Assembly: GCA_016714045.1 (NCBI GenBank)
Contig: JADJNY010000003.1
Location: 62,001 to 126,000 of the forward strand
Direction of reading: 5' to 3'
Length of the DNA stretch: 64,000 nucleotides
Source of the DNA: Planctomycetota bacterium
GTDB lineage: Bacteria; Planctomycetota; UBA1135; GCA-002686595
Shown here one piece after another: positions 45,854 to 54,317 of the stretch (within the stretch, counting starts at the first letter, position 1; each line of letters begins with the position of its first letter). A model generated the notes under the pieces. The model had not been told where the DNA came from and ran no database searches. It saw only the letters and a list, made by a program, of their open reading frames with translations. The position numbers were made by a program, and so were the translations under genes.

Positions 45854-46411
45854 ATGGACCTCGTCCTCGTCCACCCCGAGATCCCGCACAACACGGGCTG
45901 CGCGGCGCGCCTCGCGGCGGCGCTCGGGCTCCCGCTGCACCTGGTCGAGCCGCTCGGGTTCTCGCTCGAGGACAAGTACCTGAAGCGCGCGGGGCTCGAT
46001 TATTGGCCGCTCGTCGACCTCGTCGTGCACAAGGACTGGGACGCGCTCCAGGCGGCATTGTCGAAGGGCGCCGCGCGGCCGATCGCCGAGCGACTGCGCC
46101 TCTTCACCGCGCGCGGCGGCACCTCGCTCTTCGCGACCGACTTCGCGGCGGACGACGTGCTCGTGTTCGGGTGCGAGAGCAAGGGGCTTCCGCCCGCGCT
46201 CGTCGCCGCGCACGCCGAGCGGCGCGTCTACGTGCCGATCCGGCCCGCGGTGCGCAGCTTGAACCTCGCGAACGTCGTGTGCCTCGCGACCTACACCGCG
46301 ATGGTGAAGGCGGGTCTTTCGCTCCCGGACAACGACGGGGCGCACACGCCGTTGCCCGAGATGAAGGACGACGTGAAGCCGCTGTCGCGCACGCGGCGGA
46401 TCGACGCGTGA
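45854..46411 (+). CDS. trmL: tRNA (cytidine(34)-2'-O)-methyltransferase TrmL
   Basis: 185 residues. SPOUT fold with VHPEIPHNTGCAARLAAALG near the start, LVFGCESKGLP in the middle and the trefoil-knot SAM site IRPAVRSLNLANVVCLATY close to the end. TrmL methylates the 2'-O of the wobble base 34 of tRNA-Leu isoacceptors. Length normal. It is divergent from the TPR-C39 gene (95-bp gap) and 34 bp upstream of an rRNA methyltransferase gene, so the two RNA modification genes may be cotranscribed. Confidence 0.9.
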   Translation: MDLVLVHPEIPHNTGCAARLAAALGLPLHLVEPLGFSLEDKYLKRAGLDYWPLVDLVVHKDWDALQAALSKGAARPIAERLRLFTARGGTSLFATDFAADDVLVFGCESKGLPPALVAAHAERRVYVPIRPAVRSLNLANVVCLATYTAMVKAGLSLPDNDGAHTPLPEMKDDVKPLSRTRRIDA

Positions 46412-46445
46412 GCACCGTGATGGATCGAAGCCGCGCGAGGCGGGC

Positions 46446-48074
46446 ATGAGCACGTTCGACGAGACCGACGAGCTCGCGCGCGCGCATCCGACCGGGCTCG
46501 ACTCCGGCGCGGAGGGCGAAGAGCGCGAGCGCTCCGCGCCTTCGAGAGCCGAGCTCGACGGGGGGCTCGACTCGGGTCTGGAGTCTGCGCTCGACCCCAT
46601 GCTCGAGCGCGGCGAGCGCAAGCCGCGCTGGGGCGACGTGCTCGAGCTCGACCTCGAGCGCTTCGACGAAAAGGGCCGCGCGGAGGGCCGCTGGCGCGAG
46701 TTCACGATCACCGTCCGCCGCGGCGTCCCGGGCGCGCGCGTGCGCGTGAAGGTGCTGCGTCGACGCAAGAACGACGTCGAGGCGCATCTGCTCGCGACCG
46801 TCGTGCCGAGTGTGCACGCCGTCGCCGCGCGCTGCGAGCACGTGCCGCACTGCGGCGGCTGTTCGCTGCAGGAGCTCGCGTACGCCGCGCAACTCGACGG
46901 CAAGGCGCGCCTCGTGCGCGAGGCTTTCGACACCGCGGGTTTCGCGGGCCGCGTCGCGATCGAGCCCGTGCTCGGCGCGACGGAGCCGTTCCGCTACCGC
47001 AACAAGATGGAATTCGGCTTCGGCACGCGCCGCTGGATCCATCCGGACGAGCCGAAAGACGCGGACGGCGGCTTCGCGCTCGGCCTGCACGCGGCGGAGC
47101 TCTTCAGCAAGGTGATCGACGTGCGCTCGTGCGCGATCCAGGCGGAGGTCGCCGACCGCATCGTGTCGAGCGCGCGTGAGCTCGCGCTCGAGCAGGGGCT
47201 CGAGGCGTGGGACTTGAAGACGCACCGCGGGCTCTTGCGGCACCTCGCGTTTCGTTGTACGCGCGGACCTACCACGGCGGGTGGGGGCACGCGCGCGCCC
47301 GAGGTGCTCGTCAACCTCGTCACGTCGACCGAGTCGCCCGAGCGCGTCGGGCCGTACGTCGCGGCGCTGCTCGCGCGCCACCCCGAGATCACGACGCTCG
47401 TCCAGAACGTGACCGCGCGCGCCGCGCAGGTCGCGATCGGCGAGCGGGAGCTCGTGCTCCACGGCCCCGGCTTCGTCGTCGAGGAACTCGGCGGCGTGCG
47501 CTTCGCGATCTCCGCGAACTCGTTCTTCCAGACGAACAGCGCGCAGGCGGAGGAGCTCTTCCGCTTGGTGCGCGAGGCGGCCGCGCTGACCGGCGTCGAG
47601 CGCGTGTTCGACCTCTACTGCGGGACGGGTGCCTTGGGCCTGGCGCTCGCGCGCGACGCGCGCGAAATCGTCGGGTTCGAACAGGTGAGCGCGGCCGTCC
47701 TCGACGCGCGCCGCAACGCCGAGCTGAACGGGTTCACGAACGCGCGCTTCGTCGAGGGCGACGTCCTCGACTCGCTCGCGCGGCTCCAGGCGGGCAGTGC
47801 GAGCCCCTTCGTGGACCGTTCTTCGGTGGAGCGCGCCGACGTCTGCATCGTCGACCCGCCGCGCGCGGGCCTGCACCCGGACGTGCCCGCGCGCATCGCG
47901 GCGCTCGGCGCGCCGCGCGTCGTCTACGTGTCGTGCAACCCGCGCTCGGGCGCGCGCGACGCGGCGTTGTTCGAGGCGCTCGGGTACGCGCTGGTCCGCG
48001 TGCAGCCCGTCGACCTCTTCCCGCACACGCCGCACGTCGAGAGCGTGCTGACGTTGGAGCGGAGGACGGCGTGA
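46446..48074 (+). CDS. rlmD: 23S rRNA (uracil-C5)-methyltransferase, RlmD/TrmA family
   Basis: 542 residues. The N-terminal acidic region precedes a TRAM-like RNA-binding domain (about 55-115). An iron-sulfur site reads C-x5-C-x2-C (CEHVPHCGGC) with a fourth Cys in DVRSCAIQ. The SAM site is VFDLYCGTGALGLALA, the acidic/PP motif is VDPPRAGLHPD, the nucleophile is the Cys in YVSCNPRSG and the catalytic Glu is in HTPHVESV. It methylates C5 of a uracil in 23S rRNA (RlmD U1939) or a close target (RlmCD, TrmA); RlmD is favoured by the Fe-S site plus TRAM. A 15-residue low-complexity insert (RGPTTAGGGTRAPE region) is unusual. Confidence 0.85.
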   Translation: MSTFDETDELARAHPTGLDSGAEGEERERSAPSRAELDGGLDSGLESALDPMLERGERKPRWGDVLELDLERFDEKGRAEGRWREFTITVRRGVPGARVRVKVLRRRKNDVEAHLLATVVPSVHAVAARCEHVPHCGGCSLQELAYAAQLDGKARLVREAFDTAGFAGRVAIEPVLGATEPFRYRNKMEFGFGTRRWIHPDEPKDADGGFALGLHAAELFSKVIDVRSCAIQAEVADRIVSSARELALEQGLEAWDLKTHRGLLRHLAFRCTRGPTTAGGGTRAPEVLVNLVTSTESPERVGPYVAALLARHPEITTLVQNVTARAAQVAIGERELVLHGPGFVVEELGGVRFAISANSFFQTNSAQAEELFRLVREAAALTGVERVFDLYCGTGALGLALARDAREIVGFEQVSAAVLDARRNAELNGFTNARFVEGDVLDSLARLQAGSASPFVDRSSVERADVCIVDPPRAGLHPDVPARIAALGAPRVVYVSCNPRSGARDAALFEALGYALVRVQPVDLFPHTPHVESVLTLERRTA

Positions 48075-48105
48075 GCGCGCGACGGGAGCGCCACGGAGGC
48101 GGCGC

Positions 48106-48375
48106 GTGAGCGCGCGCGACGAGCGCGACCCGTCGCCGAGCGAGGACGCCGCGTCGTCGGGCTCCGACGCGCACGCCGCGCGCTCGAGCCGGACGCCGCA
48201 TCCGGCGCCGACCGGCCCCGCGCGGCACTCGCTCTGCCCGACGTGCCGTCACGTGCAGCGCGTCGAGTCCGCGAAGGGCTCCGTCTTCTGGATGTGCGGC
48301 CGCGCGAAGGCGGACCCGCGCTTCCCGAAGTACCCGCCGCAGCCGGTCGTTTCCTGCGCGGGTCACGAGCGGTAA
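48106..48375 (+). CDS. Small zinc-ribbon-like protein
   Basis: 89 residues from a GTG with GGAGG at 48095-48099. The N-terminal half is Ser/Pro/Ala-rich and probably disordered. The second half has C-x2-C (LCPTCRHVQRV), a third Cys (WMCGRAKADPRF) and a fourth near the end (VVSCAGH), consistent with a zinc ribbon. It lies between rlmD (31 bp) and yqgE (15 bp), likely in one operon. Unknown function; a nucleic-acid or protein-docking role is plausible. Confidence 0.65.
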   Translation: MSARDERDPSPSEDAASSGSDAHAARSSRTPHPAPTGPARHSLCPTCRHVQRVESAKGSVFWMCGRAKADPRFPKYPPQPVVSCAGHER

Positions 48376-48390
48376 CCTCTCGCGGTCCGC

Positions 48391-48960
48391 ATGGAACCGC
48401 TCCGCACCGCACCGGGAAGCTTGCTCGCGGCAGCACCCGATCTGCTCGACCCGAACTTCATGCACGCGGTCGTGCTGATGGTCACGCACGAGGAACAAGG
48501 CGCCATGGGGTTGATCGTCAATCGCCCCGCGGGCGTCACGGTGGACGTGCTCCTCCCCGATCATCCCGTGCTGTCGATGCAGCGCTTTCCCGTGCACCAA
48601 GGCGGTCCGGTCGGACGCGACACGCTGCAGTTCGTGCACCGCGCGCCGAAGAAGATCCCGGGCGGGATCGAGATCGCGAACGGGCTCTACCTCGGCGGCG
48701 AGCTCGACGCGCTCGCGAAGTACCTCGCCGCGCGGCCGAAGGAAGCGCTCCAACGCGTCAAGCTGCTCGTCGGCTACGCGGGCTGGGGCGAGGACCAGCT
48801 CGAAGGCGAGCTCGCCGGCGGATCGTGGCTGCCCGTCGCGTCGCGGCCGGAGTGGATCTTCGAGCCCGAGCCCGAGCATGTGTGGCGCCACGTCGTGCGG
48901 TCGCTCGGCGACGAAGCGGCGGGGCTCGAGGATCTGCCGCCGGATCCGAGCTGGAATTGA
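48391..48960 (+). CDS. YqgE/AlgH family protein (UPF0301)
   Basis: 189 residues. The family block PGSLLAAAPDLLDPNFMHAV with VVLMVTHEEQGAMGLIVNRP is at the N-terminus. VHQGGPVGRDTL and the GYAGWGEDQLEGELAGGSWL segment follow, all diagnostic for YqgE/AlgH. The family is widespread with unclear biochemical role (AlgH affects alginate synthesis in Pseudomonas). Sequence is full length. It follows the zinc-ribbon gene by 15 bp. Confidence 0.92.
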   Translation: MEPLRTAPGSLLAAAPDLLDPNFMHAVVLMVTHEEQGAMGLIVNRPAGVTVDVLLPDHPVLSMQRFPVHQGGPVGRDTLQFVHRAPKKIPGGIEIANGLYLGGELDALAKYLAARPKEALQRVKLLVGYAGWGEDQLEGELAGGSWLPVASRPEWIFEPEPEHVWRHVVRSLGDEAAGLEDLPPDPSWN

Positions 48961-49085
48961 TTTCCGATAACGGAGTCGTAGTGCGACGAGCGTCGCGCGG
49001 CGACCGATCCAGGCGTGACTCGTCTTCCGCGAGCGCTCGACCCCGCGAGCCGCGGTGGCGCGCTCTCTCCCGCGAGCGTCCTCCC

Positions 49086-49505
49086 ATGATCGGCCAGTCC
49101 GAAACCGACGACCTCCTCGACGTCCTCGTCACCGAAGGCGCCCTCTCCCCGCCCGCCGCGGAGCGCGTGCGTGCGCGCGCGCGCGAAGCGTGGCTCCCGC
49201 TGGGCAAGATCCTGCGCCAGCAGGGCGCGCTCACGAGCGAGCAACTCCTCGAGCTGCTCGACTTGCAGGCGACGCGCCAGGGCGCGCGCTTCGGCGAGCT
49301 GGCGCTCGAGCGCGGCTTCGTGACGGAGGACGCGCTGGAGCGCGCGCTCGCGTTGCAGCGCGAGCTGTCGCCGCACCTGCTCGAGCTCGTGGTGCACGAG
49401 CCGGAGCTCGACCGCGAGCGCCTCGTGCCGGCCGTCGTGCGGTACCTGCGCCTCATCGAAGCGCAGCGCAACGTGCGGACGGAGCGCGCGCTCGGCGTGG
49501 GGTGA
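49086..49505 (+). CDS. MshEN/GspE N-terminal-like small protein
   Basis: 139 residues from the ATG at 49086. The core has two helical half-repeats LGKILRQQGALTSEQLLELL and FGELALERGFVTEDALERAL, the pattern of the N-terminal domain of type II secretion/type IV pilus ATPases, which binds c-di-GMP in MshE. No ATPase domain follows. The tail is Arg/Glu-rich. It may be a free-standing c-di-GMP or partner-binding module; this is inference from fold similarity. The upstream 125 bp have no visible gene. Confidence 0.65.
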   Translation: MIGQSETDDLLDVLVTEGALSPPAAERVRARAREAWLPLGKILRQQGALTSEQLLELLDLQATRQGARFGELALERGFVTEDALERALALQRELSPHLLELVVHEPELDRERLVPAVVRYLRLIEAQRNVRTERALGVG

Positions 49506-49514
49506 GCGGCTCGA

Positions 49515-49976
49515 TCACTCCTGCCAGCGCCAACCGCCGTCGAGCAGCGGCACCGTCGCGCACGCCGGCCCGCCGTCCTTCGCCGTGCCCGCGATGCGCG
49601 CGACGAGCCGGCCGCCCTTCTTCGCGCGTTGGACGAGTGCACGCGTGATCGTCGCGAAGGGGAGCTTCGCGCGGCGGCCGCTCAGCGCATGCAGCTCGCC
49701 GGCGTACGAACCCGTGCAGACGTAGAGGAAGCGCTCGGCGGGGCTGCCTTGCGCGACGGGACCGAGGAGCCGCGGCGGGTCGTCGTCCGTCGCGCGCACG
49801 GTCACGTCGAAGACGAGGTCGGTCGTCGACGAGCGTCGGGCTCCGAGGAACTCGCCGGCCTTCCCTTGCACGCAGAACACGTAGCCCGGCGGCGGCGCGA
49901 CGACGATCACGCGCAGGGCGAGCTCGGCTTCGCCGTCGCGCGAGCTCTCCGGCTTCGACTTCGGGGCACGCGCCAT
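49515..49976 (-). CDS. DUF5990-like protein
   Basis: 153 residues from the ATG at 49976. The region LALRVIVVAPPPGYVFCVQG with PRLLGPVAQGSPAERFLYVC and AGTAKDGGPACATVPLLDGG resembles DUF5990 members, small bacterial proteins of unknown function. The tail WRWQE ends the chain. The start follows a basic linker (MARAPKSKPESS). It converges on the MshEN-like gene with only 9 bp between the stops. Family assignment is from memory of motif patterns. Confidence 0.6.
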   Translation of the reverse strand: MARAPKSKPESSRDGEAELALRVIVVAPPPGYVFCVQGKAGEFLGARRSSTTDLVFDVTVRATDDDPPRLLGPVAQGSPAERFLYVCTGSYAGELHALSGRRAKLPFATITRALVQRAKKGGRLVARIAGTAKDGGPACATVPLLDGGWRWQE

Positions 49977-49986
49977 CGGTCGCGCG

Positions 49987-50633
49987 CTAGTTGAGGACCT
50001 TCTCCGCCCCCGCACCGTTCTGCGAGCGCAGACGCGGCGGTTCGAAGCCGTTGCCGTTCGACGACGAGCGCTGCTCGTGTCCCGCGAGCGACAGCACGCG
50101 CTCGAAGAGGCGCACGCGCTCCTGCATCGACAGCGACTCGACCGGGATGTACGGCACGCGAACATCTCGAGCATGAGCTTCACCATGCCGTCGATGCGCA
50201 CGACCTCTTCCCACTCGAGCCCTGCGCGCACGCCGTCGGCGACGACGAGCTCCTTGTGCGGCCGCAGGAAGAACACGAGGCCCGAGCGCACCGAGTTCAT
50301 GTACTCGAGCAACCGCGGATCGCCGGCGATGTTGCCGAGGATCGTCGCGTGGTGGCACGCGTACGCGAGGTTGCAGAACGCGCGGTCGCTGACGAAGGCG
50401 CCGGGCTGCGCGCGCTCGGCCTCGATCTGCCGCACGAAGACCTCGTGCTGGTAGCGGTTCACGAGGTCGATGTTCGAGCGCAGACCGTCGAGCTGCGCCT
50501 CCATCTCCGCGAGGACCGATCGGGCGACCTCGGAGATCATCGGGATCCCGTAGTGGTCGCGGATCCAGCGGGCCAGGGTGGTCTTGCCGGTGGCGTGGGC
50601 GCCGACGAGGTAGATCCGGAGGGGGGGCTGCAT
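49987..50633 (-). CDS. NadR-like P-loop ATPase/kinase (AAA_28 type), frameshifted
   Basis: The first frame starts at 50633 (MQPPLRIYLVGAHATGKTTL) with the Walker A GAHATGKTT. Further features are EVARSVLAEME, a VSDRAFCNLAYACHHA stretch and LVFFLRPHKELVVADGVRAG. Near 50159 the frame changes: LMLEMF continues as VPYIPVESLSMQERVRLFER in another frame and ends at 49987. Adding one G gives 215 residues, the normal size for NadR C-terminal-like kinases. Such proteins phosphorylate nucleosides or related small molecules. The upstream 500 bp is gene-poor. Confidence 0.72.
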
Positions 50634-51139
50634 GGGGGTGCGGCGAACCCTACCGCTTGGGGGCGGTGCGGCCAAGTAGGCGAGCGGTGGTGGTGGAGGG
50701 GCCATCGGATCAAGCCTCGGTCGAGCGCGGGCTTGGGACGTTCTCCACAGGATGCGGAGTCGTACAGGAGCCGGATGGGCGGGCCTGCGGGGACCCGGGA
50801 GGACGCGATCGGCCCGTCGGACTCCCCGCGCGGCCTTCAGCCCTCGACGTCGAGGCGCGCGATGAGCTCGCGGAGCTTCGCGAGCTCCTCGGGCGCCGCC
50901 CGGACGATCACCGAGTTCGTGCGGGGACCGTCTGCCTTCGAGCTCCGATCCCCGGTTTGCCCGCGGCCCAGAAGGTGCCGACCCGTCCTTTCGCACGCGG
51001 CTCCACCGGATCGACGCGGCAGTGGCCGTGCACTCAACGGCGGGCAGCAGCGGCAGCGGCCCTGGACTGGGCGCGACACCGAGCGGCTTTTTTTCGGTTC
51101 GCATCGACGCGCGCGGCCGTCGGTTCCAATGGACGGTCC
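50634..51139. other. 506-bp gap, mostly non-coding
   Basis: This lies between the NadR-like gene (minus) and the second sigma fusion (plus), so it must hold both promoters. The only coding-like stretch is a secretin-like fragment at 50837-50935 on the minus strand. A TTTTTTT-like run (CTTTTTTTCGG, near 51089) stands out in this GC-rich region. Confidence 0.5.
50837..50935 (-). pseudogene. Secretin N-domain-like gene remnant
   Basis: Minus-strand translation just before the stop at 50837 reads PRTNSVIVRAAPEELAKLRE then LIARLDVEG, the pattern of the short N1/NHL-like domain of secretins (N-S-V-I-V ... I..LD). No start codon or preceding secretin sequence is present upstream in this frame, so it is probably the tail of a lost gene. 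Small size limits certainty. Confidence 0.4.
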
Positions 51140-54100
51140 ATGGACGCTTCCGGGGCTCACGAACTCGCGCTCGAGCTCGCCAAGCAGCGCGCGTGGCTGC
51201 AGGCTCTCGCGCGCAGCCTCGTCGGAGCGAGCGACGCCGACGACCTCGCGCAGGCCACGCTCGTCGTCGCGCTCGAGCGTCCGCCCGATCGCGCGCGCGA
51301 TCTGCGGAGCTGGCTCTCCGGGATCGCGCGCAACCTCGCGCGGGATCGCTGGCGCGCGCGTGCGCGCCACGCCGCGCCGGCGCGTGCGCGCGAGCTCGAG
51401 CCGAGCTCCGATTCGGCCGCCGACGTCGTCGAGCGCGTCGACTCCGAGCAGCGCATCGCGCGTGAGGTGCTCGCGCTCCCCGAGCCACTGCGCACGGTGC
51501 TTCTCCTGCGCTACCACGAGGGACTGACCTCGGCCGAGATCGCGACGCGGGAGCGGCTCCCCGAGGGCACGGTTCGCTCCCGCATCCGGGCCGGCCTCGA
51601 GGAGCTGCGCGGACGTTTGCAGAAGGAGTTCGGCGGCGAGCGCGCGCTCGCGGTCGTGCTCCTCGATCTCGCGCGCTGGCCCGGCACGACGTCGATCGCA
51701 GGCGGCGCGGGAGTCGCCGTCGCGGCGTGGGCGTGGCTCGCGGCGGTCGTGGGCATCGCCGCGTGCCTCTTCGTCGCGCTCCGCGCCGCGCCGTGGAGCG
51801 CCGAGAGCGGACCGCAGTCCGTTTCCACGCCACGTTCGAGCTCCGCGCACGTTGCGCCGAACGCGGAGGCCGCGGAGGAAAGGGATCCGAACTCCGTGGC
51901 GTCGGATCCCACGCGGCGCACCCCGCTCGACGCGTCCATCGCGACCGCGACGGCGCGCTTCCTCGTGCGCGAGTGGGACGGAGCGCCGGTCGTGGAGCAG
52001 CGCGCGTGGCTCGTCGACACGACCCGGAACGAGGTCTTGGAGAGCGCGCGCACGGATTCGCGGGGTCGCGTCGCGTTCACGGCGGGCACGGGCACTCGCA
52101 CGCTGGTGCTCGAACGTCGGCACGCGTTTCCCACGCGGGTCGAGGTCGAGCTCGCGCCCGGCGAGCGCACGATCGACCTCGCTCGCGGCCGCGTCGTCGA
52201 AGGTCGCGTCACCGTCCGCGGACACCCGCCCGACGAACCGCTCGCGCTCGAGCTGTGGCCGCGCGGCGCGTTCGATGCGCTTGACGAGCACGACCCGATG
52301 CCGTTCGGGGACCGCGCGTGCGCGACGACGGCGCCGGATGGATCGTTCCGGTTCCACGGGGCCGGCGCGGGCGAGCACGACCTCGTCGCGCCCCTCGGGT
52401 ACTTCCTCGAGGGCACCGTGCCGGAGTACGGCGGAGCTGTGCGCACGGTCGTCTCCGCTCCCCACGACGAGAGCGCGCTCGAGTTCTCGCTCGAACGACT
52501 GCGTCGCGTGCGCGGTCGCGTCGTCGCGGACGGGGCCGCCGTCCAGGAGGCCGAGGTGCGACTCGACGTGGTTCTCGTGGCGGGGGACCACGGCCTCGGG
52601 ACGGTGCGCACGGACGCACGCGGCGCGTTCGTCCTCCACGTCGCGGGGGAGCCCGCGCGCGTCAACGTCTCGTTCGGTCGAAAGGGGCACGAGGCCGAGG
52701 ACGGCCGCCTCGAGCGCCACTGGCCGAGCGAAACGGAGGAGCTCGATCTCGGCGAGCTCGTCATCGGCGGCGCGCGCAACGTGGTCTTCCGCGTGCGCGA
52801 GCCCGGCGGAGCCGCGATCGAGGGTGCGACCGTGCGTGGAGTCGGCGTCACGAACGCGCGCGGCGAAGCGGGCGATCGCGAGCTCGGCCTCGCGGTGAGC
52901 GAGGTCCTGGTCCGCGCGTGGGGGTACCAGCCGCGGAACGCGCGACTGTCCGCGACACCTCCCGCTCCGGTGCTCGGAGGGCTCGAGGTGGTGGACGTCG
53001 TGCTCGAACCGACGACGCTGCTCCGGCTCACGGTCCGAGGTGCGGACCGCGCGCTCGTTTCCGGCGCGCGCGTGCAGCTCGTGTCCGAGACCGCGCTCCC
53101 GAAGGACCCAGCCCGGCTCTTCGGCGCCTGGCTCGATCGCGGTCCCGGGGAAGCTCGTCATCGCGGGATCCAGGCCTTCGAGGGCGGCTTTTCGATCGAG
53201 CTCGCCACGGGCACGAAGGGCACGGCGTGCTTCGACGGACTCGAGATCGGTGCTCCGTACCGGCTCGCGGTGCTCGACGACCTCGGTCGCGTCGTCCTGA
53301 GCGAGGTGGTGAGGTTCGCGTCCGCGACGGAACGGCGGGAGCTCGAGTTCGTGCTGCCCGACGCCTTGCTGCGCTTCGGCGGCCGCGTTCTCGGGCCCGA
53401 TGGGCGCGGTCTCTCCGCGGCGACGATCGAAGCGACCGCCGAGCCCGCGCCCGGCGCCGAACACGAGCCGGCCGCGACGGGCGTCGTCGAGACCGGGCGC
53501 GACGGCTCGTTCCAGTTCGAACGGCTCGTGCCCGGTCCGATCCGAGTGTCCGTGCGAGCGAACGGTTTCGTCCCGCTCGAACTCGCGTCGTTCGTTCCCG
53601 GCGCGACGAGGCCGGACTTCGTGCTCGAGCCGGGACGCGACGTCGTGCTGCGTGTGGTCGATGCGGCCGGAGCGCTCGTCGCCGAGGGCGCGCTCGAGGT
53701 CCACGTCGACGGCCGACGCCTCGCCGTCGCCTGCGCTCCCGTGGCGGCCGGTATCTGGCGGTTGTCGGGGCTCGAGCCGCGGCCGTGCACGGCGCATTTG
53801 GAGCTCGCCGGACGGAGTTTCGAGACGCGCGTGGAGTCCGACGCGCGCGAGGTGGAGCTCCGCGTGCCCCAGTCGGGCGCGTGCGACGTCGAGTGGGAGC
53901 TCGAACCGGCGGAAACCCGGCGCGAGATCCGACTTCGGCTCGAGCCCGTGGATCGAACGGGCGGAGCGGTCGAGGGCTCGTCGATCGGCCGCGCCGCGGG
54001 CACGCTCCGGATCGCCACCGTGCTCCCCGGTCTCTACGACGTCACCCTCGTGCAAGCGCCCGTCCCCGGCGTCGTCGCCGGGGACCGCCGCTTGGCGGGC

Positions 54101-54157
54101 CCAGTGCGCGTGACGATCGAGGCCGGAAGGACCGCTCACGTCCGCTTCGTGCGCTGA
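51140..54157 (+). CDS. ECF sigma factor fused to a transmembrane helix and extracytoplasmic carboxypeptidase-regulatory-like repeats (second copy)
   Basis: 1005 residues from the ATG at 51140, almost the same length as the copy at 20033. Region 2 (about 15-75) has SDADDLAQATLVVALERPPD and RSWLSGIARNLARDRW; region 4 (about 105-165) has EPLRTVLLLRYHEGLTSAEI with EGTVRSRIRAGLEELRGRL. The helix at about 195-215 is AWAWLAAVVGIAACLFVALR. The external part, about 780 residues, has repeats such as VVEGRVTVRGHPPDEPLALE, RGRVVADGAAVQEAEVRLD and FGGRVLGPDGRGLSAATIEA. No separate anti-sigma gene is adjacent. The recurrence of this layout argues that the fusion is functional. A downstream membrane-associated AsmA-like gene starts 160 bp later. 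Confidence 0.85.
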   Translation: MDASGAHELALELAKQRAWLQALARSLVGASDADDLAQATLVVALERPPDRARDLRSWLSGIARNLARDRWRARARHAAPARARELEPSSDSAADVVERVDSEQRIAREVLALPEPLRTVLLLRYHEGLTSAEIATRERLPEGTVRSRIRAGLEELRGRLQKEFGGERALAVVLLDLARWPGTTSIAGGAGVAVAAWAWLAAVVGIAACLFVALRAAPWSAESGPQSVSTPRSSSAHVAPNAEAAEERDPNSVASDPTRRTPLDASIATATARFLVREWDGAPVVEQRAWLVDTTRNEVLESARTDSRGRVAFTAGTGTRTLVLERRHAFPTRVEVELAPGERTIDLARGRVVEGRVTVRGHPPDEPLALELWPRGAFDALDEHDPMPFGDRACATTAPDGSFRFHGAGAGEHDLVAPLGYFLEGTVPEYGGAVRTVVSAPHDESALEFSLERLRRVRGRVVADGAAVQEAEVRLDVVLVAGDHGLGTVRTDARGAFVLHVAGEPARVNVSFGRKGHEAEDGRLERHWPSETEELDLGELVIGGARNVVFRVREPGGAAIEGATVRGVGVTNARGEAGDRELGLAVSEVLVRAWGYQPRNARLSATPPAPVLGGLEVVDVVLEPTTLLRLTVRGADRALVSGARVQLVSETALPKDPARLFGAWLDRGPGEARHRGIQAFEGGFSIELATGTKGTACFDGLEIGAPYRLAVLDDLGRVVLSEVVRFASATERRELEFVLPDALLRFGGRVLGPDGRGLSAATIEATAEPAPGAEHEPAATGVVETGRDGSFQFERLVPGPIRVSVRANGFVPLELASFVPGATRPDFVLEPGRDVVLRVVDAAGALVAEGALEVHVDGRRLAVACAPVAAGIWRLSGLEPRPCTAHLELAGRSFETRVESDAREVELRVPQSGACDVEWELEPAETRREIRLRLEPVDRTGGAVEGSSIGRAAGTLRIATVLPGLYDVTLVQAPVPGVVAGDRRLAGPVRVTIEAGRTAHVRFVR

Positions 54158-54317
54158 TCAGACGGCGGGCCACTTCGACCGCGGATCCGGTTGCGTCGCG
54201 TCGCGCACGGGGTGCGGCTCGCGCTCTGCGCTCGCTCGCGCTTGGATCCTGACCGCCGATCGCGACAATGAAGCCGACGCGCTCCGCGGCAGGGCGGGCG
54301 CGGCACCGGAGGTCCTC

